Below, piece by piece: positions 25,846 through 34,708 of a stretch of 64,000 nucleotides of DNA. Source of the DNA: Corynebacterium sp. P4-C1 (GTDB lineage Bacteria; Actinomycetota; Actinomycetes; Mycobacteriales; Mycobacteriaceae); NCBI RefSeq assembly GCF_030503595.1, contig NZ_CP129966.1:992001-1056000 (forward strand). Direction: 5' to 3'. The notes beneath the pieces are model-generated. The model did not search any database. It was given only the letters and a program-made list of their open reading frames with translations, and had not been told where the DNA came from. Positions within the stretch are counted from its first letter, which is position 1. The number at the start of each line of letters is the position of its first letter. Position numbers and translations under genes: made by a program.

Positions 25846-26652
25846 ATGACTGGGACGATCCCGACCCCGTACGAAGACCTGCTGCGCGAGATTCTCGAGA
25901 CGGGAACCCCGAAGGAAGACCGCACCGGCACCGGCACGATCAGTGTCTTCGGTAAGCAGCTGCGCTACAACCTCGCCGATTCCTTCCCGCTGTTGACCAC
26001 GAAGAAGGTCTATTTCAAAGGTGTGGTCGGCGAGCTTTTGTGGTTCCTCAAGGGCGATTCCAACGTCCGTTGGCTGCAGGAGAACAACATCCGCATCTGG
26101 AACGAGTGGGCGGATGACAACGGCGAGCTCGGCCCAGTCTACGGCGTGCAGTGGCGTTCGTGGCCGACGCCGGACGGCGAGCACATCGACCAGATCCAGA
26201 ACGCTCTCGACCTGTTGAAGAAGGATCCGGAGTCGCGCCGCAACCTGGTCTCGGCGTGGAATGTCTCGGAGCTGGACAAGATGGCGCTCATGCCGTGCCA
26301 CTTGCTCTTCCAGCTCTATGTCGCGGACGGCACACTGTCCATGCAGGTCTACCAGCGCTCGGCGGACATGTTCCTGGGCGTGCCGTTCAACATCGCCTCC
26401 TACGCGCTGCTGACGCACATGTTCGCACAGCAAGCGGGCCTCGAGGTCGGCGAGTTGATCTGGACGGGCGGCGATTGCCACATCTACAACGACCACGTTG
26501 AGCAGGTCAAAGAGCAACTCTCGCGCGAACCTCGCACCTACCCGCAACTTGAACTGACAAAGAAGGATTCCATCTTCGGTTACGGCTTTAAGGACATCGC
26601 GGTCACGGGCTACAACCCGCACCCGACGATCACCGCCAAGGTCTCGGTGTAG
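25846..26652 (+). CDS. thyA: thymidylate synthase
   Basis: This 268-aa enzyme methylates dUMP to dTMP using methylenetetrahydrofolate. The visible motifs are [33 protein letters not shown], the catalytic Cys in [31 protein letters not shown] and the nucleotide-binding HIYNDHVEQ. The length matches the family. Its stop nearly touches folA, the enzyme that regenerates tetrahydrofolate from the dihydrofolate it makes. Confidence 0.98.
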   Translation: MTGTIPTPYEDLLREILETGTPKEDRTGTGTISVFGKQLRYNLADSFPLLTTKKVYFKGVVGELLWFLKGDSNVRWLQENNIRIWNEWADDNGELGPVYGVQWRSWPTPDGEHIDQIQNALDLLKKDPESRRNLVSAWNVSELDKMALMPCHLLFQLYVADGTLSMQVYQRSADMFLGVPFNIASYALLTHMFAQQAGLEVGELIWTGGDCHIYNDHVEQVKEQLSREPRTYPQLELTKKDSIFGYGFKDIAVTGYNPHPTITAKVSV

Positions 26653-26654
26653 TG

Positions 26655-27173
26655 ATGCTCGGCGCTATCTGGGCACAGTCCCTGGACGGGGTCATCGGCG
26701 ACGGCACGGGAATGCCGTGGCACCTGCCGGAGGACCTGAAGCACTTCAAGGAGACGACGCTGGGCAGCCCGGTGGTCATGGGCCGCCGCACCTGGGAGTC
26801 GCTGCCCCTTACCCCGCTGCCGAGTCGCGCGAACATCATTATCTCCTCGCGCGAAGCAGGTGATTGGTCGAAGGGCGCTTACGTCTACCGCGACCTTCCG
26901 GACTTCGACACCGACGCGTGGATCATCGGCGGGGCGCAGCTCTACGAGGCCACGCTCGACGAGGTAGACGTCATCGAGCGCACGCTTATCGACGTCGCCT
27001 TGGCCCCCCTCACCCCCGGCAATGCCGTCCACGCCCCGCGCATCACCGACGATTTCGAGCTGATCAGCCAAACTGACTGGCTCACCTCCGAACGGGGCCG
27101 CGCAACTGTGCCCGGCGTGGAGGACACCCCTCTGAGCTACTGTTTCCAGCGCTTCGAACGAAAGGCTTCATGA
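26655..27173 (+). CDS. folA: dihydrofolate reductase
   Basis: This 172-aa NADPH-dependent enzyme reduces dihydrofolate. AIWAQSLDGVIGDGTGMPWH with the LPEDLKHFKETTLG helix, VVMGRRTWESLP and WIIGGAQLYEATL are diagnostic. The start may be GTG 26652 or ATG 26655; both overlap or abut the thyA stop, which indicates translational coupling. Insertions are absent and the size is typical. A mycoredoxin gene starts three bases after the stop. Confidence 0.97.
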   Translation: MLGAIWAQSLDGVIGDGTGMPWHLPEDLKHFKETTLGSPVVMGRRTWESLPLTPLPSRANIIISSREAGDWSKGAYVYRDLPDFDTDAWIIGGAQLYEATLDEVDVIERTLIDVALAPLTPGNAVHAPRITDDFELISQTDWLTSERGRATVPGVEDTPLSYCFQRFERKAS

Positions 27174-27176
27174 ACT

Positions 27177-27458
27177 ATGGCAACCACCCCTGAGACGAAC
27201 TCCCCTGTCACTGTCTTCGCCACATCTTGGTGCCCGTTCTGCGCCAGGTTGATCGCGGATCTGCGCCGCGCGGATCTGGCGGAAGGCACGGTCGACATCA
27301 TCGATGTCGATGCCCCCGGCACTGAAGCCCTTTCCGAGTGGATCGAGTCCGTCAACGACGGCAACCGCATCGTGCCCACCGTCCTCTACTCCGACGGCTC
27401 GCACGCTACCAATCCGCCGGCGGCCGACGTGCTGGCCAAGATCGCAGAGCTGAGCTAA
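27177..27458 (+). CDS. mycoredoxin / glutaredoxin-like protein
   Basis: This 93-aa thioredoxin-fold protein has the redox motif W-C-P-F-C (Cys19 and Cys22 region, ATSWCPFCARLIADL) and the cis-Pro loop RIVPTVLYSDGS. Mycoredoxins use mycothiol to reduce mixed disulfides in actinobacteria. The N-terminal eight residues are low-complexity Thr/Glu/Pro. It is the last gene of the thyA-folA unit, with a three-base gap to folA, and is followed by a terminator. Linkage of a redoxin to thymidylate metabolism is notable but no direct link is proven. Confidence 0.88.
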   Translation: MATTPETNSPVTVFATSWCPFCARLIADLRRADLAEGTVDIIDVDAPGTEALSEWIESVNDGNRIVPTVLYSDGSHATNPPAADVLAKIAELS

Positions 27459-27491
27459 AACCAGAACTGCAATTTCCAGCCTCTCCCCCAG

Positions 27492-27519
27492 CCCGTATTT
27501 TTCAAAATGCGGGTTTTTT
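27492..27519 (+). terminator. rho-independent terminator after thyA-folA-mycoredoxin
   Basis: CCCGTATTTT-TC-AAAATGCGGG (one G-U pair) is followed by six T, 33 bases after the mycoredoxin stop. Confidence 0.9.
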
Positions 27520-27525
27520 GCAAAA

Positions 27526-27548
27526 TAGGGACTTAGGATGGGTCCCTA
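27526..27548. promoter_or_regulatory. palindrome upstream of fic
   Basis: TAGGGAC and GTCCCTA flank a 9-base spacer, 34 bases before the fic ATG, in the position of an operator. Fic proteins with a C-terminal winged helix often bind their own promoter; that role here is inferred. Confidence 0.5.
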
Positions 27549-27581
27549 AATTGCACCCCGACGACCAGGGAAGTTCGCAAC

Positions 27582-28790
27582 ATGAGCCCTTATAAGCAGC
27601 TAAAACAGGTCTTCCACAGCCATCAACACGGTGAAAAAATCGCAAAGGAGCAGCACGAGCTGCGTCTTGCCTCGCCCGCAACGGTCACCTGGGACTTCAA
27701 CGTGGGCAACCACCCCTTGTTTGTTGTGCATACGAACGAGGTCGTTGAAGCGATTGAGCGGGTGTGGAGCAACGAACTGCAGATCGCCCCTAAGTGGGCA
27801 TCACTTCCCGATGCCGCGAAGAGCCACTACCTGAGTGGCCTCCTTATCGAAGAAATCAAGGCAACGAACAGCATCGAAGGCATTCGCTCCACTCGCCAGG
27901 AAATCGCCGAAGCACTGAGGCAACCACGGACAACCGCGCACAAGCGATTTCGTGAAATGGCGGCCTTGTACGCATCTCTGCTCTTTCCACGGGAAGATGC
28001 ACGGGCCTTCCCCCAGTCACCACAAGCGCTTCGCTCGCTTTACGACGAACTCCTGGCCGACGAGATTGCAGATAGCGACAAGCCTGACGGCCAGTTATTC
28101 CGTGCCCACTCAGTTTCGATTCACGATGGGCAGAAAGAGATTCATGCCGCCCCGACGGACGAAGCCGAAATCACCGCGAGACTCGAGACCTTCCTTGCTA
28201 CGCAAAGCGCGGACAACCACCGCCTGGTGAATGCTTTCATGGGGCACTTCATGTTCGAATTCACTCACCCGTTCTACGACGGAAACGGCCGCATCGGCCG
28301 TTTTCTCTTGGCTTTCGCCCTAATTGAGGCGCTGTCCGCCCCCACTGCAATGTCAGTGTCACACCAGTTTTCCATCCAGCGCGCCAAGTACTACAAAGCG
28401 TTCGAGGAGACGGAGGCACCTCTCAACCGGGGCGAAGGAACCTTCTTCCTGCTTAAAATGCTCGCGATTTTGACCGACGCTCAAGAGCAGCTCGAGAAGT
28501 CCCTTTCGGAAAAACTGACATTGCTGAATTCGCTTCGCGAGAACGTAGCGAAAGTAGAACTACCCGAAAACCAAAGCCAGATTCTCTTCATTCTTGGCCA
28601 AGCCAAGCTCTTCGGCCCCGACGCGCCGGTGGCAGCAAGAGACTTGCAGGAATACCTCAACCGTTCCTGGAATACCGTTCGCGATCACGTAACGGAACTC
28701 CAGGAAAACGGTCTTATCGTTGCTGTGAAGAAACGCCCCTTGGAGCTCGCTCTAACTCCAAAAGCCCTCGATGTGCTGGGGTTGAATTGA
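27582..28790 (+). CDS. Fic-domain protein adenylyltransferase (class II)
   Basis: The 402-aa protein has an N-terminal Fic_N region, the Fic core with the complete active-site loop HPFYDGNGRIGRFLL (about residues 227-241), and a C-terminal winged helix (NRSWNTVRDHVTELQENGLI). The segment KATNSIEGIRSTRQEI carries the T-x-x-x-E-G inhibitory motif before the core, which marks a class II enzyme autoinhibited by its own helix. Fic enzymes transfer AMP from ATP to Ser/Thr/Tyr hydroxyls of target proteins. No antitoxin gene is adjacent. The codon and base use looks less GC-rich than neighbours, and it sits beside a tRNA gene, so acquisition by transfer is plausible. Confidence 0.93.
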   Translation: MSPYKQLKQVFHSHQHGEKIAKEQHELRLASPATVTWDFNVGNHPLFVVHTNEVVEAIERVWSNELQIAPKWASLPDAAKSHYLSGLLIEEIKATNSIEGIRSTRQEIAEALRQPRTTAHKRFREMAALYASLLFPREDARAFPQSPQALRSLYDELLADEIADSDKPDGQLFRAHSVSIHDGQKEIHAAPTDEAEITARLETFLATQSADNHRLVNAFMGHFMFEFTHPFYDGNGRIGRFLLAFALIEALSAPTAMSVSHQFSIQRAKYYKAFEETEAPLNRGEGTFFLLKMLAILTDAQEQLEKSLSEKLTLLNSLRENVAKVELPENQSQILFILGQAKLFGPDAPVAARDLQEYLNRSWNTVRDHVTELQENGLIVAVKKRPLELALTPKALDVLGLN

Positions 28791-28802
28791 CCAAAAAATT
28801 TG

Positions 28803-28875
28803 CGCCCCAGAGAGGAATCGAACCTCCGACACCGGCTTTAGGAGAGCCGTGCTCTATCCACTGAGCTACTAGGGC
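28803..28875 (-). tRNA. tRNA-Arg (anticodon CCU)
   Basis: A 73-base cloverleaf folds fully. The acceptor GCCCTAG pairs with CTGGGGC (with G-U and A-T pairs), the D arm is AGCTCAGTGGATAGAGCA, the anticodon stem CGGCT/AGCCG has loop CTCCTAA, and the T arm is GGAGGTTCGATTCCTC. The anticodon CCU reads AGG arginine codons. CCA is not encoded. It is transcribed toward the fic gene. Confidence 0.95.
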
Positions 28876-28955
28876 AACGAGAAGCTACGTTACCGCACGG
28901 CCTTCACAGCAGGAAAGAAGCACCCCGCACTGCCCGTCCCCCCGGCAAAGACTGC

Positions 28956-29741
28956 CTAGAGCCGCTCCAGAATCTGGTCAAGCGTTTCGTTGGCGGCGTG
29001 GATGGACTCCTCCGAGTCATCGGTGACGGCGACATGGATGACGTTCCCGTCCTTCACTGCCGTGACGTTGTACAGCTTGGATACAGTGCCATCGCTTATC
29101 TCGGAAGTCTGCAATGTTGCGCTCCCTTTGTCTGCATCGGCCTCGAACGGGAGAGCCTCCCTAGTGACGTGCTGCGAGTACCCGGGCATTTCTTGCGTGA
29201 ACTCGCTGCATTTCTCGGGGTCGTGAACATCCGCGGCGAAAGGGTCGTACGCAATGTCTGCGCGGTATGCGAGAATCGTGAACTGATCGACCCCCAAGTC
29301 GGCCATCGCGTAGGATTCAGGCGTCTTCTTGTCCGGCTCGACTTTGTCATAAGCTGCCCGCGACAACTCCTTGCACTCCGGCGGATCCGTCTTCAAATTA
29401 TCGACGGCATTATCCGCAATCGCATCCCGCTCCATCTGGACGTAGTCTTCGATTTCCGCTGGCGTGCGCACGGCCACCGGCTGCCCCTTGTACGTGACCC
29501 CCTCCAGCAATTGGGACATGTTGAGATTCTTCGAGGCCTCGGACTTGAGCCCCTCCTCATCCCCTTCTTTTCCATCCTCTGCCTGAGAGGTTGAAACCGG
29601 GCTGCCTTCCGCCGGCGCAGACGTGGACGATTCCGACTGATTATCCGGGCTGCAGCCAGCAACGGTCATGAGCACAGCGATGGCGGTAGTCGCTCCGAGA
29701 ACTTTCAGGCTGCGGGAGAAAGGCAGCGTCCTATGCGTCAT
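28956..29741 (-). CDS. lipoprotein of unknown function
   Basis: The 261-aa protein has a signal peptide with lipobox VAGC (VLMTVAGCSPDN), then an acidic, Ser/Glu-rich linker to about residue 75, then a globular domain containing two cysteines (PPECKELS, PEKCSEF) that may form a disulfide. It resembles DUF3558/DUF5642-type actinobacterial lipoproteins in layout only. ATG 29741 (MTHRTLPFSRS) gives a normal signal peptide; earlier Met codons add a Gly/Pro/Met stretch. It is divergent from the iron ABC operon across a spacer with two DtxR-like boxes, so iron control may be shared. Confidence 0.75.
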   Translation of the reverse strand: MTHRTLPFSRSLKVLGATTAIAVLMTVAGCSPDNQSESSTSAPAEGSPVSTSQAEDGKEGDEEGLKSEASKNLNMSQLLEGVTYKGQPVAVRTPAEIEDYVQMERDAIADNAVDNLKTDPPECKELSRAAYDKVEPDKKTPESYAMADLGVDQFTILAYRADIAYDPFAADVHDPEKCSEFTQEMPGYSQHVTREALPFEADADKGSATLQTSEISDGTVSKLYNVTAVKDGNVIHVAVTDDSEESIHAANETLDQILERL

Positions 29742-29824
29742 GGGCCCCATGGTAGGTGCCCATGAACCCATTGGCCGAGGAACTCGCCCCACAAACCGAA
29801 TTAGGGCACACTCTTGTTTTCAAA

Positions 29825-29843
29825 TTAGGCATGCCTTACCATG
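29825..29843. promoter_or_regulatory. DtxR-like iron box 1
   Basis: TTAGGCATGCCTTACCATG matches the 19-bp DtxR consensus at 11 positions, including the full left TTAGG half and the ACC of the right half. It lies 52-70 bases upstream of the ABC lipoprotein start. Confidence 0.55.
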
Positions 29844-29860
29844 CAAAGGGTTAAGCAAAC

Positions 29861-29879
29861 TAAGCCTAGGCTTACTTAC
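29861..29879. promoter_or_regulatory. DtxR-like iron box 2
   Basis: TAAGCCTAGGCTTACTTAC matches the DtxR consensus at about 13 of 19 positions and contains the palindrome AAGCCTAGGCTT. It lies 16 bases before the GTG start, where a repressor would block transcription. Confidence 0.55.
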
Positions 29880-29894
29880 TATGAAAGGTGGATC

Positions 29895-31073
29895 GTGAAC
29901 TTTCCACGCACACTCGCAGCACTGCTCTTCTCGTTCATGGCAGTGCTCGGTCTCGCCAGCTGCTCCTCCGAATCGAGCAGCGGCAACGCTGACGGCGGAA
30001 ACTCGGGCGAGACGGCTCTCACTGTCACGGACGCGGCTGGCCGCACCGTCGAATTCGACAAGCAGCCGGAGCGCATCCTCCTCGCCGAGGGCCGCGGTGT
30101 CTTCGCCACGTCGATCCTGCAGGACGACCCGTTCGAGAAGGTCGTGGCGTACGGCGACGACCTCGAAAGCGCCGCCCCGGCGATGCGCGAGAAGCTCCTG
30201 GAGAAGTCTCCGGAGGCCAAGGATCTGCCGGTGATCGGCTCCCTGCAGAAGGGCGATGTCACCGTCGAGAACCTGCTGGCGCAGAAACCGGATGTGGTCG
30301 TCATGACACTGGACCAGAAGAAGGTCGCTGAGCAGAACGGCTTTTTGGCTGATATGGATGCAGTGGGCCTGAAGTACGTGTTCACTGACTTCCGCCAGGA
30401 CCCGCTGAACAACACCGAGGTGTCCATGAAGCTCTTCGGCGATATCTTCGGCAAGTCCGACCGCGCTGAAAGCTACAACAAATTCTGGGCCGACAAGGTC
30501 AAGGACATCACCGACCGTGTGGCGAAGACGACGGAGAAGCCGAAGACCGCTGTGTGGATGGCCGCCGGCTTCAAGGACTGCTGCTCCATCGCGGGCGACG
30601 CGAACCTGGGCAAGCTCGTCACCGCGGCAGGCGGTCACAATATCGGCCCGGAGATCTTGGGTACCGATGAAACAGCGATCACCCCGGAAAAGCTCGTCGA
30701 GACCAACCCGGACAAGCTCATCGTTTCCGGCGGCGAGTGGGCGAGCGACCCGCAGAAGTCCGATGCATTCAGCCACGTTGAGCTGGGCTACCAGGCCGAC
30801 GAGGCAGTGGCGAAGGACTCCTTCGGCGGCCCGCTGAACGGACCGGGCATGGAACAACTGACGGCCCCGAAGGAGGGCGATTACTTCGCCGTCTACCATC
30901 AGTTCTACGACAGCCCGTACAACGTGTTCGCGCTCGAGGCATTCGCCAAGTGGCTCCACCCCGAAGAATTCGAGGACTTGGACCCGGCGAAGGACTTCCA
31001 GGACTTCCATGCCGAGTGGATGCCGATCGAGTACAGCGGCACATTCTTCCTCGACGGCTACGAAGCTAAGTAG
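29895..31073 (+). CDS. iron/siderophore ABC transporter substrate-binding lipoprotein
   Basis: The 392-aa FepB/FhuD-type periplasmic-binding-protein fold carries a signal peptide and lipobox (GLASCSS). The core has the TroA/FecB pattern of two lobes joined by a long helix: ALTVTDAAGRTVEFDKQPER near the N-terminus, QKPDVVVMTLDQK, and LVETNPDKLIVSGGEW in the second lobe. GTG 29895 follows AAAGGTGG by five bases and begins the basic VNFPRTLAAL signal, so the longer frame to 29841 is rejected. It is first in a three-gene importer operon behind two DtxR-like boxes. The actual ligand is unknown. Confidence 0.92.
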   Translation: MNFPRTLAALLFSFMAVLGLASCSSESSSGNADGGNSGETALTVTDAAGRTVEFDKQPERILLAEGRGVFATSILQDDPFEKVVAYGDDLESAAPAMREKLLEKSPEAKDLPVIGSLQKGDVTVENLLAQKPDVVVMTLDQKKVAEQNGFLADMDAVGLKYVFTDFRQDPLNNTEVSMKLFGDIFGKSDRAESYNKFWADKVKDITDRVAKTTEKPKTAVWMAAGFKDCCSIAGDANLGKLVTAAGGHNIGPEILGTDETAITPEKLVETNPDKLIVSGGEWASDPQKSDAFSHVELGYQADEAVAKDSFGGPLNGPGMEQLTAPKEGDYFAVYHQFYDSPYNVFALEAFAKWLHPEEFEDLDPAKDFQDFHAEWMPIEYSGTFFLDGYEAK

Positions 31074-31099
31074 CCGAGCAACCGACACGAAAGAGCTCA

Positions 31100-32185
31100 A
31101 TGACCACACGCGTAGCGCCTGACACTGACCCGCGGGAGGATTCGCCGGACCGTGCGATAGAAAGTTACCGTCGCCGGGGACGTCGAAAAGCGATCTCCAT
31201 CGCCCTCCTCATCGCCGCGGCGATTGTCAGCTTCCTCGTTGCGGTGGTCGTTGGGCCCATCGATCTTTCGCTTAGCGACGTCTTCCGCGCCGTCTTCTCC
31301 CCCGACTCCGTCGACCAACAGACCGAGACCATCGTGCGCACGCTGCGTCTGCCTGCCGCGGTGATGGCGGTGCTGGTCGGGGCATCGCTGGGCTTGTCCG
31401 GCGCGCAGATGCAGACTATCCTGGACAACCCGCTGGCGGAGCCGTTCACGCTCGGTATCTCCGCCGCGGCCGCGCTGGGTGCGGCGATCTCCATCGTGAT
31501 GGGCTGGACGCTCATCCTGAACGCGCAGCTGAATCTGGCGCTCACCGCCGCACTGGCCGCACTGTTCGCGGTGCTGATCATCGCGGGTGCGGCCATTTGG
31601 CGCGGGGCGAACGCGGAGTCAATGATCCTGCTCGGCATCGCGCTGTCTTTCTTCTTCCAGGCTGTCCTGTCGCTACTGCAGTACGTGGCCAGCAACGAGG
31701 CGCTGCAGCAGATCGTTTTCTGGACGATGGGCTCCATGCACCGAGCGTCGTGGACCGCGAATATCGTCATCGCCGTCGTGCTCGCCGCCGCGATCCCCTT
31801 CTGCGTGGTCAATTCCTGGCGCCTCACCGCGCTGAGACTCGGCGACGACCGCGCCGCAGCCATGGGCATCAATGTCCAGCGCCTGCGCGTGACCACCTTG
31901 TTGGTAGCTTCCCTGCTCGCTGCGGCTTCCGTCGCGTTCACCGGCATCATCGGATTCATCGGCCTAGTCGGCCCCCACATCGCCCGCATGATCGTCGGCG
32001 AGGACCAGAAATTCTTCCTGCCCGGCGCGGCCGCGGCCGGCGCGATGCTGATGAGCCTCGCGTACGCTGTGTCGCTGTCGATCATCCCGGGTGTGGCCAT
32101 CCCCCTCGGAATCATCACCTCGCTGGTTGGCGTACCGTTCTTCGTGTTCCTGATCTTCACCCGCTCTCGTGGAAGGAGTGCTTAA
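31100..32185 (+). CDS. FecCD-family iron ABC transporter permease
   Basis: This 361-aa FecCD-type permease has about nine to ten membrane helices. The typical elements are LRLPAAVMAVLVGASLGLSG (near 80), the central WTMGSMHRASW, and the coupling loop region AAAMGINVQRLRVTTLLVAS with GFIGLVGPHIARMIVGEDQK near the C-terminus, which contacts the ATPase. The N-terminus is basic and cytoplasmic. It is 26 bases after the binding protein gene and 5 bases before the ATPase. It probably works as a homodimer, as only one permease gene is present. Confidence 0.95.
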   Translation: MTTRVAPDTDPREDSPDRAIESYRRRGRRKAISIALLIAAAIVSFLVAVVVGPIDLSLSDVFRAVFSPDSVDQQTETIVRTLRLPAAVMAVLVGASLGLSGAQMQTILDNPLAEPFTLGISAAAALGAAISIVMGWTLILNAQLNLALTAALAALFAVLIIAGAAIWRGANAESMILLGIALSFFFQAVLSLLQYVASNEALQQIVFWTMGSMHRASWTANIVIAVVLAAAIPFCVVNSWRLTALRLGDDRAAAMGINVQRLRVTTLLVASLLAAASVAFTGIIGFIGLVGPHIARMIVGEDQKFFLPGAAAAGAMLMSLAYAVSLSIIPGVAIPLGIITSLVGVPFFVFLIFTRSRGRSA

Positions 32186-32190
32186 GCCCG

Positions 32191-33057
32191 ATGGCAATCA
32201 GCGCAACAAACCTCACGGTGCGGTACGGCCGGGCCACGATCATCAACGACATGACCTTCGGCCCGCTCGAGGACGGCAAGATCACCGGCCTCATCGGCCC
32301 GAACGGCGCCGGCAAATCGACGTTGGTGAAGACCCTCGCGGGCATCAATAAGCCCTCGGAAGGCAGCACGGACATCGTCGTCGGCGGCCGCGGGCTCTCC
32401 GCGAAGGAGCGCGTGAGCGCCGTCGGTTACGTGCCACAGGACATGCTGTCGCGCGCCACACTCACCGCCTTCGAATCGGTCATGGTGTCCGCGCGCCGCC
32501 GCGGCAAAGGCACCGACAACGCGCTGCAGAAGACCGCCGAAGTCATGCACCGCCTGGGTATCACGAAGCTGTCGGACCGCATGATCTCCGACATGTCGGG
32601 AGGCCAGCGTCAGCTGGTCGCCGTCGCTCAGATGCTGGTGCGTTCCCCGCGCATCATGCTTCTCGACGAGCCGACGTCCGCCCTCGACCTCCGCCACCAG
32701 GTGGAGCTGCTGCAGATCATCCAGGACGAGGTGCGAGGTGAGGACCGTCAGGCGCTCGTCGCCCTCCACGACCTGAATTTGGCGGCGCGCTTCTGCGATG
32801 AGCTGTTGGTGATCAAGGACGGCCACGCCATCGCGAAGGGCACACCGGCCGAGGTGCTCACTCCGGACCTGCTCGAGCGCGTCTACGGGATCAGCGCCCG
32901 CATCATCAACGATGCTGGCGTGCCCATCGTGTGCCCGGTGCTGCGACTGCCGCGCCACGAGAACCCGACAGAGATCAGCTCGGACGAACCGGCCATGGTC
33001 GACCCTGCGGTGGCGGACCCCGAAGTGATCGAGGCTATCTCCACCGCCCGTGGCTAG
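32191..33057 (+). CDS. iron ABC transporter ATP-binding protein
   Basis: This 288-aa FecE-type ATPase has Walker A GPNGAGKSTLVKTLAGI, signature MSGGQRQLVAVAQM, Walker B RIMLLDEPTSALD, and the switch His in ALHDLNLAARFC. ATG 32191 follows AAGGAG at 32173 with a rather long 12-base gap. The frame is open far upstream, into the permease gene, but only because of GC bias. The C-terminal 35 residues after VCPVLRLPRHE are an acidic extension not needed for catalysis. It energises import through the FecCD permease encoded just before. Confidence 0.95.
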   Translation: MAISATNLTVRYGRATIINDMTFGPLEDGKITGLIGPNGAGKSTLVKTLAGINKPSEGSTDIVVGGRGLSAKERVSAVGYVPQDMLSRATLTAFESVMVSARRRGKGTDNALQKTAEVMHRLGITKLSDRMISDMSGGQRQLVAVAQMLVRSPRIMLLDEPTSALDLRHQVELLQIIQDEVRGEDRQALVALHDLNLAARFCDELLVIKDGHAIAKGTPAEVLTPDLLERVYGISARIINDAGVPIVCPVLRLPRHENPTEISSDEPAMVDPAVADPEVIEAISTARG

Positions 33058-33088
33058 AGGGGCGATGCCGTCCGCCTAAACTGTGTTT

Positions 33089-33907
33089 ATGACTGGATAT
33101 CTGGCCCCAACCAAGAAAGTCCGGGTCGCGGACCTGAAGCAGAAGAAGCGCGACGGTGAGAAGTGGGCGATGCTCACGGCGTATGACTACTCCACCGCCC
33201 GCGTTTTCGCCGAAGCCGGCATCGAATGCATGCTCGTCGGCGATTCCGCCGCGAATGTCGTCTACGGCTACGAGACCACTAACCAGGTCTCGCTGGACGA
33301 GATGGCCTACCTCGCCGCCGCTGTCGTGCGTGGCGCCGGCAATGCACTCGTGGTGGCTGACCTCCCCTTCGGCAGTTACGAGGCGTCCGACGAGCAGTGC
33401 GTGCTCAGCGCCACCGAGATGGTCCGCCGCAGCGGCGCCCACATGGTCAAGCTCGAAGGCGGCGTCCGTATCGCCCCGCGTATTACGGCCCTGAAGAATG
33501 CCGGCCTCGCCGTGTGCGCCCACGTGGGCTTCACCCCGCAGTCCGTCGACAACTTAAGCGGCTTCAAGGTCCAGGGGCGCGACGACAGCGCTGATCAGCT
33601 GCGCGCCGATACCGAGGCCGTGGTCGAGGCGGGCGCGGACATGGTGGTCTTCGAAATGGTCCCGGCGGACCTCGCCGGGGAGCTCACCGCATCGTGCCCG
33701 GTGCCCACCATCGGTATTGGCGCTGGCCCGGACACTGACGCCCAGGTGCTGGTCTGGCACGACCTGGCTGACTTCCCTGCCGGCGGCCACCGCGCGCGTT
33801 TCGTGCGCCAATTCGGCGCGGTCGGCGAGGCGCTCGGCGCAGCCGCCGCCGATTACAAGCGCGCCGTCCACGAGGGCGAATTCCCCGCGGACGAGCACAC
33901 CTTCTAA
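33089..33907 (+). CDS. panB: 3-methyl-2-oxobutanoate hydroxymethyltransferase
   Basis: This 272-aa enzyme makes ketopantoate from ketoisovalerate and methylenetetrahydrofolate, the first committed step of pantothenate and CoA synthesis. The TIM barrel shows [35 protein letters not shown] (metal-binding Asp), [12 protein letters not shown] and [26 protein letters not shown] ends six bases before ATG 33089, fitting a leaderless transcript. It is convergent with panC (three bases between stops), whereas these genes form an operon in C. glutamicum. Confidence 0.96.
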   Translation: MTGYLAPTKKVRVADLKQKKRDGEKWAMLTAYDYSTARVFAEAGIECMLVGDSAANVVYGYETTNQVSLDEMAYLAAAVVRGAGNALVVADLPFGSYEASDEQCVLSATEMVRRSGAHMVKLEGGVRIAPRITALKNAGLAVCAHVGFTPQSVDNLSGFKVQGRDDSADQLRADTEAVVEAGADMVVFEMVPADLAGELTASCPVPTIGIGAGPDTDAQVLVWHDLADFPAGGHRARFVRQFGAVGEALGAAAADYKRAVHEGEFPADEHTF

Positions 33908-33910
33908 GGC

Positions 33911-34708
33911 TTAGACCTGGATTTCGGTGTTGTCGATGAGGCGGGTCTGCCCCACCTTCGCGGCGACGAGCAGGCGTGCGGGTCCTGCGTAGCCTTCCGG
34001 CAGTTCCTCGAGCCCCGGAGTGGTAACAGCCAAGTAATCGAGGTCGATCCCCTCCGCCGCCTTGAGCTGTGCCAATGCCGCGTCGTAACTCCCGGTTGCG
34101 AGCGCACGCGATAGCGCCAGCGCCGCCTCGTGCTCCCCATCGCTCAGGTAGCGGTTGCGCGAAGATAGCGCGAGCCCGTCGTCTTCGCGCACGATCGGGC
34201 AGCCGTGAACGCGCACCGGCAGGTGCAGGTCCTCAACCATCTGTCGGATGAGAGCCAGCTGCTGGTAGTCCTTCTCCCCGAAGAATGCGTCGGTCGCGCC
34301 GGTGAGCATGAACAACTTGGCCACCACGGTGAGCACGCCGCCGAAATGCGTCGGCCGAGTCTTTCCCTCCAACACCGATCCGAGCGGTCCCGGGTGGATC
34401 GTGGTGCGGGGGCCGTGGGGGTACATTGTCGACACGCTCGGCGCGAAGACTGCCTCCACTCCCTCGGCTTCGAGCTTTCTGAGATCCTCCTCGAGGGTAC
34501 GCGTGTACGCATCCAGGTCTTCCCCCGGCGCGAATTGCAGGGGGTTGACGAAGATGCTCACCACCACCGGGTTGCCCACCTTCTGAGCTTCCCGGACGAG
34601 TGAGATGTGCCCGCTGTGCAGGGCACCCATGGTGGGTACGAGGGAGACCCCGGTGGCGTCGATAAGCGCTGCTTCAAGCTCCTGCGGAGTCCTAGTCAGT
34701 TGCGTCAT
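33911..34708 (-). CDS. panC: pantothenate synthetase
   Basis: This 265-aa ATP-dependent ligase joins pantoate and beta-alanine. The signatures are VPTMGALHSGHISLVREA (HxGH), VVSIFVNPLQFAPGEDLDAY, VVAKLFMLTGATDAFFGEKD-YQQL and GLALSSRNRYLS (the KMSKS-like segment). The length is normal. Its start lies inside the 3' end of the winged-helix regulator gene (17-base overlap), so it is translated from the regulator operon rather than with panB. Confidence 0.96.
   Translation of the reverse strand: MTQLTRTPQELEAALIDATGVSLVPTMGALHSGHISLVREAQKVGNPVVVSIFVNPLQFAPGEDLDAYTRTLEEDLRKLEAEGVEAVFAPSVSTMYPHGPRTTIHPGPLGSVLEGKTRPTHFGGVLTVVAKLFMLTGATDAFFGEKDYQQLALIRQMVEDLHLPVRVHGCPIVREDDGLALSSRNRYLSDGEHEAALALSRALATGSYDAALAQLKAAEGIDLDYLAVTTPGLEELPEGYAGPARLLVAAKVGQTRLIDNTEIQV

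Noticed and set aside
31597..32190. Upstream extension of the iron ABC ATPase frame
   Set aside because: It overlaps the FecCD permease in another frame and reads as Arg/Pro/His-rich nonsense; MAISATNL at 32191 is the normal ATPase start.
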